DNA from: an uncultured Eubacteriales bacterium
GTDB lineage: Bacteria; Bacillota; Clostridia; Peptostreptococcales; Anaerovoracaceae
Assembly (NCBI GenBank): GCA_900551415.1
Contig: URWB01000079.1
Location: forward strand, 1-11,423
Reading direction: 5' to 3'
Length of the DNA: 11,423 nucleotides
Shown here: piece by piece, positions 1 through 5,777 of the stretch
How the letters are laid out: every line of letters starts with the position of its first letter
How positions within the stretch are numbered: the first letter of the stretch is position 1
Notes under the pieces: model-generated
The model's input: only the letters and a program-made list of their open reading frames with translations
Database searches by the model: none
What the model was told of the DNA's origin: nothing
Position numbers and translations under genes: made by a program

Positions 1-39
1 GGCGTCGGCAGCCGCTTTACGATTCGCCTGCCGCGGTAG
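1..39 (+). CDS. C-terminal end of a probable sensor histidine kinase (partial, 5' end outside window)
   Basis: The first 12 codons read GVGSRFTIRLPR and are followed by a TAG stop. A Gly-x-Gly-Ser-x-Phe-x-hydrophobic-x-Leu-Pro ending is typical of the last strand of the HATPase_c ATP-binding domain of two-component sensor kinases (the G2 box region). This would be the extreme C-terminus of a membrane kinase whose body lies to the left of the window. Only these residues can be seen, so the call rests on one short motif. Another GHKL-type ATPase is possible. Confidence 0.55.
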   Translation, partial: GVGSRFTIRLPR

Positions 40-60
40 GAAGCCCCCTCGTGAATCGAG

Positions 61-234
61 GTCTAATACTTTTCCGCGAAGTGAACGTCTGTTTTTGGAC
101 CCCTGAAGCATCCACATTTTTCGTCGGCAAAATCGCAGGATTCTAGTATCGAAACCGCAGGAAACGATGCCCTTAAAGTGTCAATGCTTCGGGGGTCCAA
201 TTTGTCTCGTTCACTTCTCGGAAAAGTATTAGAC
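61..234. repeat. Long imperfect inverted repeat, possible MITE-like or REP-like element
   Basis: The arms at 61-120 and 175-234 are inverted copies matching at 48 of 60 positions, around a 54-base centre (121-174). The outer 16 bp are perfect (GTCTAATACTTTTCCG against its complement). Seven of the 12 mismatches form one symmetric block (88-94 against 201-207). The repeat lies in the gene-free stretch after the kinase stop. Similarity stops sharply at both outer ends, as for a discrete mobile or repeated element. No target-site duplication is clear and no transposase is present. It may instead be a structured untranslated region. I see no gene in 40-335. Confidence 0.6.
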
Positions 235-278
235 TTCGGTTTTTTGACCGTTGCAAAAGTCGACCCCTCGGCATAAAT

Positions 279-313
279 AAAGGGATAAGGCCATGCGGCC
301 CTATCCCTTTTTT
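279..313 (+). terminator. Rho-independent terminator between convergent genes
   Basis: GGGATAAGGCC (282-292) pairs with GGCCCTATCCC (297-307) around an ATGC loop, with a single A/C mismatch, and is followed by a run of six T (308-313). It should stop rightward transcription coming from the histidine kinase side. On the opposite strand the same hairpin is followed by a weaker TTTATTTAT tract, so it probably also serves the VOC gene that ends at 336. Confidence 0.8.
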
Positions 314-335
314 GTTAGCTATGGCAGCTTGTGCG

Positions 336-710
336 CTACTCACGGCACAAATGCACGGCGAAGCCTGCGAACTCGCGCTTAAAATACACGAGCTTGGTGC
401 CGCCGTCGGGCAGCAGCACGCGCGACTCCTCATTGACCTCGAGCCCGCGCTCGGCAAACCACTTCTCGGCCGCATCGATGTCGTTGACGGCAAAGCCGAT
501 GTGGCCCTTGGCGCCACGACCGTTCTGCTTCATGATCTCGACCAGCGAATCGTTAAAGTACGAAACCGGGGTCTCGATAACGGGCAGGCCCATCATCGTC
601 GAGAACAGCTCCGCAATCTCCAAGGCGTCTGCCGGGTCGGTGGCGTTGATGCCCACGTGAGCGACGCGCATGCCAAAGAGCTCTACCGGGTTGGCGTTCT
701 GCTCACTCAT
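336..710 (-). CDS. VOC-fold (glyoxalase/lactoylglutathione lyase-like) protein
   Basis: This 124-residue protein is a single vicinal-oxygen-chelate domain. It has the two beta-alpha-beta-beta-beta halves expected of the family: RVAHVGI near residue 15, VEIMKQ near 57, GHIGFAV near 68, and an ending with KLVYFKREFAGFAVHL. His, Glu and His at the usual metal-ligand positions are visible. The frame stays open upstream, but that extension reads antisense-like sequence through the PTS gene. I chose the ATG at 710 because it starts the VOC fold and lies 11 bp after the stop of the upstream PTS IIB gene. The two genes probably form one transcript. The substrate is unknown. Similar VOC domains occur with sugar-acid aldolases in some Firmicutes (recalled, not checked), which would fit a sugar-phosphate role. 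The fold is clear, the reaction is not. Confidence 0.8.
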   Translation of the reverse strand: MSEQNANPVELFGMRVAHVGINATDPADALEIAELFSTMMGLPVIETPVSYFNDSLVEIMKQNGRGAKGHIGFAVNDIDAAEKWFAERGLEVNEESRVLLPDGGTKLVYFKREFAGFAVHLCRE

Positions 711-721
711 ACAGTCAGCGC

Positions 722-1009
722 CTACTGAGCCATGACGTCGAGGACGGCCTTCTCGGCGGCGACGCGGTTCATGCCGGTCATGAAGGGCACGCCGCTCACG
801 TACGGGCAGGTGAGGCCCTCGGGGGCAACGGTGGTGGCGATCAGCAGGTCGGCGCCCTCGTCGCAGTAATCCTTGGCCTCGGAGATGGCGCACTGCACGA
901 TCTCGTACTTGTCGGCGTAACCGTTGGCGTCGAGCAGGGTAGCGACCTTCTGGGCAACGAGCGTGGAAGTAGCAGCGCCAGCACCGCAAGCCAAAACGAT
1001 CTTCTTCAT
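722..1009 (-). CDS. PTS system IIB component, galactitol/ascorbate type (GatB-like)
   Basis: This 95-residue cytoplasmic domain starts MKKIVLACGAGAATSTLV. Cys8 is in the phosphocysteine loop (CGAGxATS) that accepts phosphate from IIA and passes it to sugar in the IIC channel. Length and motif match the galactitol/PTS_IIB family. AAGGGAG lies 9 bp before the ATG. The partners IIA and IIC are not next to it: upstream is a divergent, unrelated gene and downstream only the VOC gene, so it is an orphan IIB in this window. It may serve a transporter encoded elsewhere or work as a phosphorylation-dependent regulator. The sugar cannot be told from sequence. Confidence 0.85.
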   Translation of the reverse strand: MKKIVLACGAGAATSTLVAQKVATLLDANGYADKYEIVQCAISEAKDYCDEGADLLIATTVAPEGLTCPYVSGVPFMTGMNRVAAEKAVLDVMAQ

Positions 1010-1087
1010 AGGTAATGTCTCCCTTCGTGGTTTACTTTAGGTAAGTGTACCGCAGCGAGCGATGGCACTCAGCCTCGATGAGCTTTT

Positions 1088-1117
1088 ATGCCAGTTTGCT
1101 TGCGCGCTGCGTATAAT
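1088..1117 (+). promoter_or_regulatory. Candidate promoter for the 1173 gene
   Basis: A perfect TATAAT -10 box lies at 1112-1117. The best -35 is ATGCCA at 1088-1093 with an 18-bp spacer (four of six). The predicted leader is about 50 nt and contains a small CGCTC/GAGCG hairpin (1141-1156) just before the AAGGA ribosome site at 1161-1165. Confidence 0.45.
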
Positions 1118-1138
1118 ACATCTAGTACGTGTTGTCAT
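1110..1138 (-). promoter_or_regulatory. Candidate promoter for the PTS IIB-VOC operon
   Basis: On the minus strand, ATGACA (1133-1138, five of six to the -35 consensus) is followed after 17 bp by TATACG (1110-1115, four of six to the -10). Its -10 overlaps the plus-strand TATAAT, so the two divergent promoters occupy the same DNA and may exclude each other. Confidence 0.4.
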
Positions 1139-1172
1139 ACCGCTCGCTTTATGAGCGACTAAGGACCCCAAT

Positions 1173-1796
1173 ATGCCCGATTCCCGCACCCTCTGGACCG
1201 CCGTCGTCATCATCTGTATCGCCGTGTCGGTGTTCTTTAGCGTCAAAAAACGCACCACGTTTAAGCGCCTGCAGCAGCTTATGGCTGCGAAGCAGTGGGA
1301 CGAGTTCGATCGTTTGCTCGATGGCAAACTCACCAGCATGCTGTACCCGCGCTATAACCGCGACTACCTGCGCCTGAACTCCTATCTGCTGCGCGAGGAC
1401 CACAAGCGCGCCGACGAGATGTTCGATTTGCTGCTGGGACTCAAACTGCCCAAGATGCAGCGCGTCGACCTGGTGATTAAGGCCTTTAACTACTACGTTG
1501 GCCAGGAGGACCGCAAAAAATCCAAGGAGCTCCTGCACGAGATCAAGGGCTTTGAGGGCGGTCAGGCCGAGGCAGTCGCGCACGAATGCCAACTGATGTA
1601 CGACACGATGATCTTGAAGCGCCACAACGACATTCCCGAGCTGGAGCGCATGCTCAAGGAGGCCGGTGACGACAAGGTCAAGAGCTGCCGCCTGGAATAC
1701 CTGCTGGCCCTGCAGTACAAGAACAAGGGCGACGAAGCCAAGTTCCAGGAGTTCCTGGAGAAGTCGGGCCAACACTCGATGGCCGTCAACGCGTAA
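1173..1796 (+). CDS. Membrane-anchored hypothetical protein with TPR-like helices
   Basis: This is a 207-residue protein that I do not recognise as a named family. Residues 8-24 form one hydrophobic membrane segment followed by KKR, which predicts a short outside N-terminus and a cytoplasmic body. The rest is charged and almost wholly helical, with paired helices of roughly 30-40 residues (around 30-60, 65-95, 100-125, 130-165, 170-200) resembling tetratricopeptide-type repeats. The helix-pair pattern is my reading and has not been scored. It has a good ribosome site (AAGGA, 7 bp before the ATG). It is followed 31 bp later by tRNA-Leu, with no terminator between, so the two may be co-transcribed. 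A scaffolding role at the membrane is a guess from architecture only. Confidence 0.75.
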   Translation: MPDSRTLWTAVVIICIAVSVFFSVKKRTTFKRLQQLMAAKQWDEFDRLLDGKLTSMLYPRYNRDYLRLNSYLLREDHKRADEMFDLLLGLKLPKMQRVDLVIKAFNYYVGQEDRKKSKELLHEIKGFEGGQAEAVAHECQLMYDTMILKRHNDIPELERMLKEAGDDKVKSCRLEYLLALQYKNKGDEAKFQEFLEKSGQHSMAVNA

Positions 1797-1827
1797 CGGA
1801 CGGCTTGTGCTAGACTTCTAGTCTCAC

Positions 1828-1912
1828 GGGGGCGTGGCGGAATTGGCATACGCAGGAGACTTAAAATCTCTCGCCGCAAGGATTGTGGGTTCGAGTCCCA
1901 CCGCCCCTACCA
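1828..1912 (+). tRNA. tRNA-Leu (anticodon TAA), CCA encoded
   Basis: This is an 85-base type II tRNA. The acceptor stem GGGGGCG (1828-1834) pairs with CGCCCCT (1902-1908, one G-T pair). The D arm lies around GCGGAATTGGCATACGC, and the anticodon stem is GGAGA/TCTCT. The loop CTTAAAA has TAA at 1862-1864, which reads UUA and UUG. A long variable arm (CGCCGCAAGGATTG) as expected for leucine is followed by the T loop TTCGAGT. The discriminator A is followed by an encoded CCA at 1910-1912. The gene is intact. Confidence 0.96.
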
Positions 1913-1924
1913 TGTGATTGCTTG

Positions 1925-1963
1925 CGAGCCCGTGTCCCCAAGGGATGCGGGCTCGTTTCTTTT
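1925..1963 (+). terminator. Rho-independent terminator after tRNA-Leu
   Basis: CGAGCCCG (1925-1932) pairs perfectly with CGGGCTCG (1948-1955). An inner TCCC/GGGA extension is possible. TTTCTTTT follows. It ends the tRNA transcript 13 bases past the CCA and isolates the ATPase cassette downstream. Confidence 0.88.
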
Positions 1964-1979
1964 ACACGCCGGCGGGGCT

Positions 1980-2052
1980 CTAAGTTGCGGTGGAATAGTT
2001 CCTGTTTTGGCAGTTTATCAGCCCATTTAGGAACTATTCCACCGCAACTTAG
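1980..2052. repeat. Perfect 24-bp palindrome, upstream copy of a repeated intergenic element
   Basis: The arms 1980-2003 and 2029-2052 are exact inverted copies around a 25-base centre. The left arm contains AGTTGCGGTGGAATAG. A related element with the same arm core and the same 25-base centre length lies at 3568-3634, on the other side of the ATPase gene. The non-palindromic CTGTTT just inside the left arm is also shared, so the two copies are true relatives in the same orientation. It has no T-run and sits after a separate terminator, so termination is not its obvious purpose. Confidence 0.75.
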
Positions 2053-2063
2053 GTTGGTATTTA

Positions 2064-2147
2064 CACATTTTCCGATGGAAAAACGTGGCTGTCTCGCACA
2101 TTTTCCGATGGAAAAACGTGGTTGTCTCGCACATTTTCCGATGGAAA
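2064..2147 (+). repeat. Three 33-bp direct repeats carrying TTTTCC-GAT-GGAAAA dyads (probable operators)
   Basis: Repeat units start at 2064, 2097 and 2130. The first two differ at one base and the third is cut after 18 bases. Each holds a 6-bp inverted repeat around GAT (2068-2082, 2101-2115, 2134-2148, the last with one changed base). The 33-bp spacing is close to three helical turns, so a dimeric DNA-binding protein would sit on nearly the same face at each. The third dyad ends 14 bp before a TATACT -10 box, and the array stops at the ATPase promoter. This placement suggests regulation of that gene, perhaps by itself. Direct binding evidence is lacking. Confidence 0.6.
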
Positions 2148-2161
2148 CGACCAAATGGCCT

Positions 2162-2167
2162 TATACT
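2162..2167 (+). promoter_or_regulatory. Candidate -10 element for the ATPase gene
   Basis: TATACT lies 23 bp upstream of the ATG at 2191. No good -35 box is found at 16-18 bp. That position is occupied by the third dyad repeat, which would fit a factor-controlled promoter. The assignment is tentative. Confidence 0.35.
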
Positions 2168-2190
2168 AGCCGAGAGGGTTGGGAGGCAAT

Positions 2191-3492
2191 ATGCAGCGAC
2201 AGCTTATGAGTGAACTTATCGCTTGGAAATCAAGGGCGAATCGCAAACCTCTCTTGCTTAGGGGAGCCCGCCAGACAGGAAAGACTTGGCTTCTTAACGA
2301 ATTCGCAAGCCAGCAGTATCGAAACGTCATTCGTTTTGACTTTATGCTCGAGCCGAGCACACGCTCACTGTTCGATGGGGACCTCGACCCCAAGCGCATC
2401 ATCTCCCAGATAGAACTCCTACGTGGCCAAACCGTAACGCCGGAAGACACGCTCATCATCTTCGACGAGATCCAAGAGGCACCACGCGGGATCACCTCAC
2501 TCAAGTACTTCAACGAACTTGCACCCGAATACCACATCGTGGCAGCCGGTTCCTATATGGGCCTCGCGCTCCGACGCGAAAATGAGTCATTTCCCGTCGG
2601 TAAAATCGACCAGCTCACCATGCGTCCCATGGGGTTTGCTGAGTTCGTTCGTGCCGTCGACGGCAATCCGCTCGCCGACGCCATCCTTGCCGCAGACATG
2701 AACCTTCTAGCAAACGTTACCGAAAAGCTCGAGCACTTGCTCAAGGAATACCTTGTTGTCGGCGGTATGCCCGAAGTTGTCTCCACTTTCGCCGAGACAC
2801 GCGACTTCATCGAAGCCCGAAGGCTTCAACAGCAAATCATCGAGGCTTACGAATCCGATTTTGGCAAACATGCACCCGCCCGCATCGTCGAGCGCATGAG
2901 GTTGGTTTGGAAATCCCTTCCCGGCCAGCTTGCAAAGGAGAACAAGAAGTTTGTCTATGGCGCCCTTCGTCCCGGAGCGCGCGCACGCGATTTCGAGGAA
3001 AGCCTCCAGTGGCTCACGGACTACGGAATCGTTCATAAGGTGCCACGTGTTTCCGCTCTAAAGGCGCCGCTCTCGAGCTACGAAGACCTCTCGGGCTTCA
3101 AACTGTTCTGCATCGACACCGGCATCCTCGGAGCGCTCTCCGGTCTCTCTCCGGCCATCGTTCTTAACGGATCCGCTGTTTTTACCGAGTTCAAAGGTTC
3201 GCTGACCGAACAATACGTCGCGCAGGAGCTTTTGCTCCAGGACAAAACTCCCGCGTATTGGTCCTCTACCTCCGGCAATGCCGAAACCGACTTTGCCATC
3301 GACCATGCGGGAACCGTGCTTCCGCTTGAGGTCAAGGCGGCAGAGAACCTTAAAGCGAAGAGCCTGAAAATAGCCTGCGAAAAATTCAAACTCGAGCGTT
3401 GCGTGAGGAGCTCCCTGGCGGCATATAGAGACGAGGGCATGCTCATCAATATTCCGCTTTGGGAGATTGGGCAGATCGACAAGCTGGCATAG
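2191..3492 (+). CDS. AAA-family ATPase with C-terminal DUF4143 domain
   Basis: This 433-residue protein has the standard two-domain layout of its family. The N-terminal AAA_14 ATPase has Walker A GARQTGKT (25-32), Walker B TLIIFDEIQ (87-95), a sensor-1-like AAGSYMG (118-124) and the family's FPVGKIDQLTMRPMGFAEF block (134-152). The C-terminal DUF4143 domain has AETDFAID...LPLEVKAA, placing Asp367, Glu380 and Lys382 in a PD-(D/E)xK nuclease-like pattern. The ATG at 2191 is chosen because GGGAGG (2181-2186) precedes it. An in-frame TTG at 2179 would swallow that ribosome site. Genes of this family are often multi-copy in gut bacteria, and their function is unproven. It is a single-gene unit between two palindromes. 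A binder, helicase-loader or nuclease role is possible. No toxin partner or defence neighbour is seen. Confidence 0.9.
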   Translation: MQRQLMSELIAWKSRANRKPLLLRGARQTGKTWLLNEFASQQYRNVIRFDFMLEPSTRSLFDGDLDPKRIISQIELLRGQTVTPEDTLIIFDEIQEAPRGITSLKYFNELAPEYHIVAAGSYMGLALRRENESFPVGKIDQLTMRPMGFAEFVRAVDGNPLADAILAADMNLLANVTEKLEHLLKEYLVVGGMPEVVSTFAETRDFIEARRLQQQIIEAYESDFGKHAPARIVERMRLVWKSLPGQLAKENKKFVYGALRPGARARDFEESLQWLTDYGIVHKVPRVSALKAPLSSYEDLSGFKLFCIDTGILGALSGLSPAIVLNGSAVFTEFKGSLTEQYVAQELLLQDKTPAYWSSTSGNAETDFAIDHAGTVLPLEVKAAENLKAKSLKIACEKFKLERCVRSSLAAYRDEGMLINIPLWEIGQIDKLA

Positions 3493-3562
3493 GCGCTGTG
3501 GGGACGCCCCGCAAGGACTGTCCCCAGGCGCCGGCAGAAAAGGAACGTCCCCAGGTGCCGGC
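3492..3562. repeat. GTCCCC-rich direct and inverted repeats after the ATPase gene
   Basis: The segments 3513-3535 and 3540-3562 match at 20 of 23 bases with a 27-bp period; both contain GTCCCCAGG and GCCGGC. GGCGCTGTGGGGAC (3492-3505) is nearly the inverse of the same unit, so the region right after the stop codon can fold into a GGGGAC/GTCCCC stem. No T-run follows, so it is not a standard terminator. It looks like a dispersed intergenic repeat of the host genome. Confidence 0.5.
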
Positions 3563-3567
3563 TGTTG

Positions 3568-3634
3568 AGTTGCGGTGGAATAGGGACTGTTTGGTGCCCG
3601 AAAGGGCGATTTTAGTCCGTATTTCACCGCAACT
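3568..3634. repeat. Imperfect palindrome, downstream copy of the repeated intergenic element
   Basis: The arms 3568-3588 and 3614-3634 are inverted with two mismatches of 21, around a 25-base centre that itself holds a GCCC/GGGC mini-hairpin. The left arm shares AGTTGCGGTGGAATAG and the following CTGTTT with the copy at 1980-2052. It lies between the convergent ends of the ATPase gene and the Ppx remnant. Confidence 0.7.
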
Positions 3635-3637
3635 TAT

Positions 3638-4480
3638 TTAGAGGGTGCTGAGAGTGGGGGTCCAGGCGATGGTGGGAGTCACGCCGTCGAGAGTCTCGTT
3701 GATGGTGGCGGCCATGCCGGCAAGCAGGCTGTTCTCGCTTACGGTGAGCGTGTCGTAGCCGCCGGCTCGCATGAGCTCGCGAATCACCACGGCACCTGCC
3801 AAGATCACGCCCGCGCGCTTGGGTTGCACGCCCGGTAACGCGGCGATGCCCGCAGCATCCAGCGCGGACATTCGCTCGATAGCGGTCGAAACCTGCTCCA
3901 GCGAAAGCTCGCGCAGGTGCACAAAGCTCGAATCATACGGCTCCAGCTCGTGAACGAGTGCCACGAGCGTGGTGACGGTACCACCCACCGCGACCAGGCG
4001 CTCGGCGCGCTCAAAGTCGACAGGCAGGCTCTCAAAATAACCCGCAAACTGTTCGTTTGCCCATGAGCCAGCAGCCGCAAGCTTGCTGTCCGTTGGCGGC
4101 AGTGCCGAGAAAAATCGCTCGGTCACGCGACGGCAACCGATGTCCAGCGAGCGCGTTCCCTCCAGAGCAAAGATGCCGCGCTCCGGTGCATAGACACCCG
4201 TCGCGAGCTCCGTGGATCCGCCGCCCGAATCGGCAACGATGATGCGCTCGCCGGCAAAGTCGTGCGCCACACCAAAAAACGTCAGGCGTGCCTCGACCTC
4301 GCCCGGAATCACCTGCGGCTCAAGCCCCAGACCGCGCAGGCCGTCCAGCAGCAGCGCGGCATTGGACGCATCGCGCGCGGCGCTCGTGCACGTGGTGCAG
4401 ATGCACGCGGCCCCAAAGGCACGGGCCTCGTCCACAAACATGCGACACGCAGCGAGCACGCGCTCAACGGCCGCCTCGCA
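3638..4480 (-). CDS. ppx: Ppx/GppA-family exopolyphosphatase, N-terminus missing at the junction
   Basis: About 280 residues of an exopolyphosphatase/guanosine pentaphosphate phosphohydrolase, which cleaves phosphate from polyphosphate or pppGpp in the cytoplasm. The visible family motifs, in order, are TSAARDASN, VADSGGGSTEL (second phosphate-binding loop), SLDIGCRRVTERF, VGGTVTTLVAL, GVQPKRAGVILAGA and LTVSENSLLAGMA. Missing is the first ~60-70 residues with the DxGTNS phosphate-1 loop, without which the ASKHA-fold active site cannot form. The frame has no start codon of its own; it continues without a stop into the CytX sequence upstream (combined frame 3638-4942, 434 residues). Base composition here is GC-rich, like everything to its left. 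In its real genome the gene was probably intact, and the truncation most likely reflects the join rather than evolution. Confidence 0.85.
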   Translation of the reverse strand, partial: CEAAVERVLAACRMFVDEARAFGAACICTTCTSAARDASNAALLLDGLRGLGLEPQVIPGEVEARLTFFGVAHDFAGERIIVADSGGGSTELATGVYAPERGIFALEGTRSLDIGCRRVTERFFSALPPTDSKLAAAGSWANEQFAGYFESLPVDFERAERLVAVGGTVTTLVALVHELEPYDSSFVHLRELSLEQVSTAIERMSALDAAGIAALPGVQPKRAGVILAGAVVIRELMRAGGYDTLTVSENSLLAGMAATINETLDGVTPTIAWTPTLSTL

Positions 4481-4492
4481 AAAGTGTGTCAA
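4478..4492. other. Junction between two genomes inside one open frame
   Basis: Between about 4478 and 4492 the sequence changes abruptly from GC-rich Coriobacteria-like to AT-rich Clostridia-like, and the encoded protein changes from transmembrane CytX (ending near ALFIL) to soluble Ppx (starting near CEAAVERVL). Both genes are incomplete exactly here. No inverted repeat, transposase, integrase, tRNA or direct repeat is found at the site. A misassembled metagenomic contig is the likely cause. The fused frame should not be read as a real two-domain enzyme. Confidence 0.8.
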
Positions 4493-4942
4493 AATAAATA
4501 ATGCTGCCATTGCAACCGTATTGATCTTTCCTAGATTTTCAATTCCTACCAGAATCCAGATAATGATCAATCCTCCGATAATGACTGGCCATACCCAGTT
4601 CGCAATATTGAAGATTCCTGCTGCTGCTAATGATCCGTCATAGATCATGATCGCTGTCCATCCAACTAACTGCAGGATATTTAACACTGCAAATAACAAA
4701 GCTCCCGTTGATCCAAAACTCATTTTTACCGTTTCCATTGCACTTTTTCTTGTCTTTCCACCGATAAATCCGGCAAAAAACATCATACCACATCCAATGA
4801 TATGTCCAATGATGATTGCTAATAATCCTGTAGAAAATCCTAAGGATGCGAAATATGTACCTGTTAAAATTTCTGCCAAGGACACTCCGGCTCCAAACCA
4901 GATCAGTCCGTTTTCAAAAATTGATGTTCTTCTGCTACCCAT
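4490..4942 (-). CDS. cytX: CytX-type hydroxymethylpyrimidine transporter, C-terminus missing at the junction
   Basis: The first ~151 residues of an NCS1 (nucleobase-cation-symport) permease, normally around 400 residues. Membrane segments are visible at about 12-32, 38-62, 80-101, 116-134 and 141-151. The N-terminal FENGLIWFGAGVSLAEILTG is characteristic of the CytX branch, which is assigned to uptake of the thiamine precursor HMP because its genes sit under TPP riboswitches beside thiD. That is the case here: the ATG lies 3 bp after the thiD stop, and its GGAGG ribosome site (4950-4955) overlaps the end of thiD. The other ~250 residues are absent, replaced in frame by Ppx sequence. As written this cannot be a working transporter; the intact gene is expected in the source genome. 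Confidence 0.85.
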
Positions 4943-4945
4943 TGT

Positions 4946-5749
4946 CTATGCCTCCTCTTTCCATTCATCTTTTAAATCAAATGCATGATTCATTGGTCCG
5001 CTTCCATCTCCAAGATCCAACATATCTGCCAATGCTCTTGAAATATAGTCTTTTGCACGCTGTACAGAAATCTTAAGGTCAAAACCTTTGGCAAGATTTG
5101 CTGCGATAGCACTTGAAAGAGTGCATCCTGTTCCATGTGTATTTGGGTTATTGATTCTTTTTCCTTTAAACCAGGAAACTTCTTCTTTTGTATATAAAAG
5201 GTCATTTGCATCGTTAATATTATGACCACCTTTTAATAACACTGCGCATCCAAGATCTTCATAGATCGCTTTTGCAGCCGCTACCATGTCTTCTTCTGTG
5301 TGAATCTCCATTCCACAAAGAATCTCAGCTTCTGGAATATTCGGTGTAATTACCGTAGCGATCGGTAATAATTCTTTCTTTAATGTATCTACGGCATCTT
5401 CTTCTAATAATCGTGATCCGCTTGTTGCTACCATCACTGGGTCAACAACGATATTTTCCGCTTTATAATGCTGTAATCTTTCTGCGATCGTTTTGATCAG
5501 TCCGCTTGAGGAAACCATCCCGATCTTGACTGCATCGGGTCTGATGTCTTCAAAAACTGCGTCGATCTGTTTCTTTAAGAATTCTGGATCTGCTTCTAAT
5601 ATTCCTGTTACGCCGGTTGTATTCTGGGCTGTCAGTGCTGTTATCGCACTCATTGCAAATACACCATTCATTGTCATGGTCTTTAAGTCAGCCTGAACTC
5701 CAGCGCCTCCACTGGAATCACTTCCAGCGATTGATAATGCTGTTCTCAT
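4946..5749 (-). CDS. thiD: Hydroxymethylpyrimidine/phosphomethylpyrimidine kinase ThiD
   Basis: A 267-residue ribokinase-fold kinase that phosphorylates HMP and then HMP-phosphate to HMP-diphosphate, the pyrimidine half of thiamine, in the cytoplasm. The start ALSIAGSDSSGGAGVQADLK is the family signature for substrate and ATP contact. VVDPVMVATSG lies in the middle, GHGTGCTLSSA-like NTHGTGCTLSSAIAAN near residues 204-218 carries the anion hole and the catalytic base region, and length is normal. AAAGGAG lies 8 bp before the ATG. It is the first full gene downstream of the TPP riboswitch, translationally close to cytX. The pair forms a salvage unit: import HMP, then trap and activate it. ThiE/ThiM partners would be expected beyond the junction in the true genome. 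Confidence 0.95.
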   Translation of the reverse strand: MRTALSIAGSDSSGGAGVQADLKTMTMNGVFAMSAITALTAQNTTGVTGILEADPEFLKKQIDAVFEDIRPDAVKIGMVSSSGLIKTIAERLQHYKAENIVVDPVMVATSGSRLLEEDAVDTLKKELLPIATVITPNIPEAEILCGMEIHTEEDMVAAAKAIYEDLGCAVLLKGGHNINDANDLLYTKEEVSWFKGKRINNPNTHGTGCTLSSAIAANLAKGFDLKISVQRAKDYISRALADMLDLGDGSGPMNHAFDLKDEWKEEA

Positions 5750-5777
5750 AAGTATCTCTCCTTTTCTCTCTTATGCA

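Noticed and set aside
711..989. N-terminal extension of the VOC protein upstream of 710
   Set aside because: The extension is an Arg-rich shadow frame over the PTS IIB gene. The ATG at 710 begins the conserved fold.
1810..1821. CTAGA/TCTAG dyad just before tRNA-Leu as an integration site
   Set aside because: Five-base arms are too short to support it, and no integrase or repeated tRNA 3' end is found in the window.
2064..2147. CRISPR array
   Set aside because: The 33-bp units follow each other directly without unique spacers, there are only two full copies, and no cas gene is present. They behave as operator-like tandem repeats.
2179..2190. TTG start at 2179 for the ATPase gene
   Set aside because: GGGAGG at 2181-2186 is a ribosome site for the ATG at 2191, and a start at 2179 would place it inside the coding region.
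1883..2209. Plus-strand ORF of 108 residues over the tRNA and repeats
   Set aside because: It starts inside tRNA-Leu and runs through the terminator, the palindrome and the 33-bp repeats. Its repeated FPMEKRGCLAH peptide only reflects the repeat length being a multiple of three.
3638..4942. A novel membrane transporter-phosphatase fusion protein
   Set aside because: The two halves differ in base composition and apparent source, and each lacks the essential remainder of its family. A one-in-three chance of staying in frame explains the continuous reading, so a misjoin is more likely than a real fusion.
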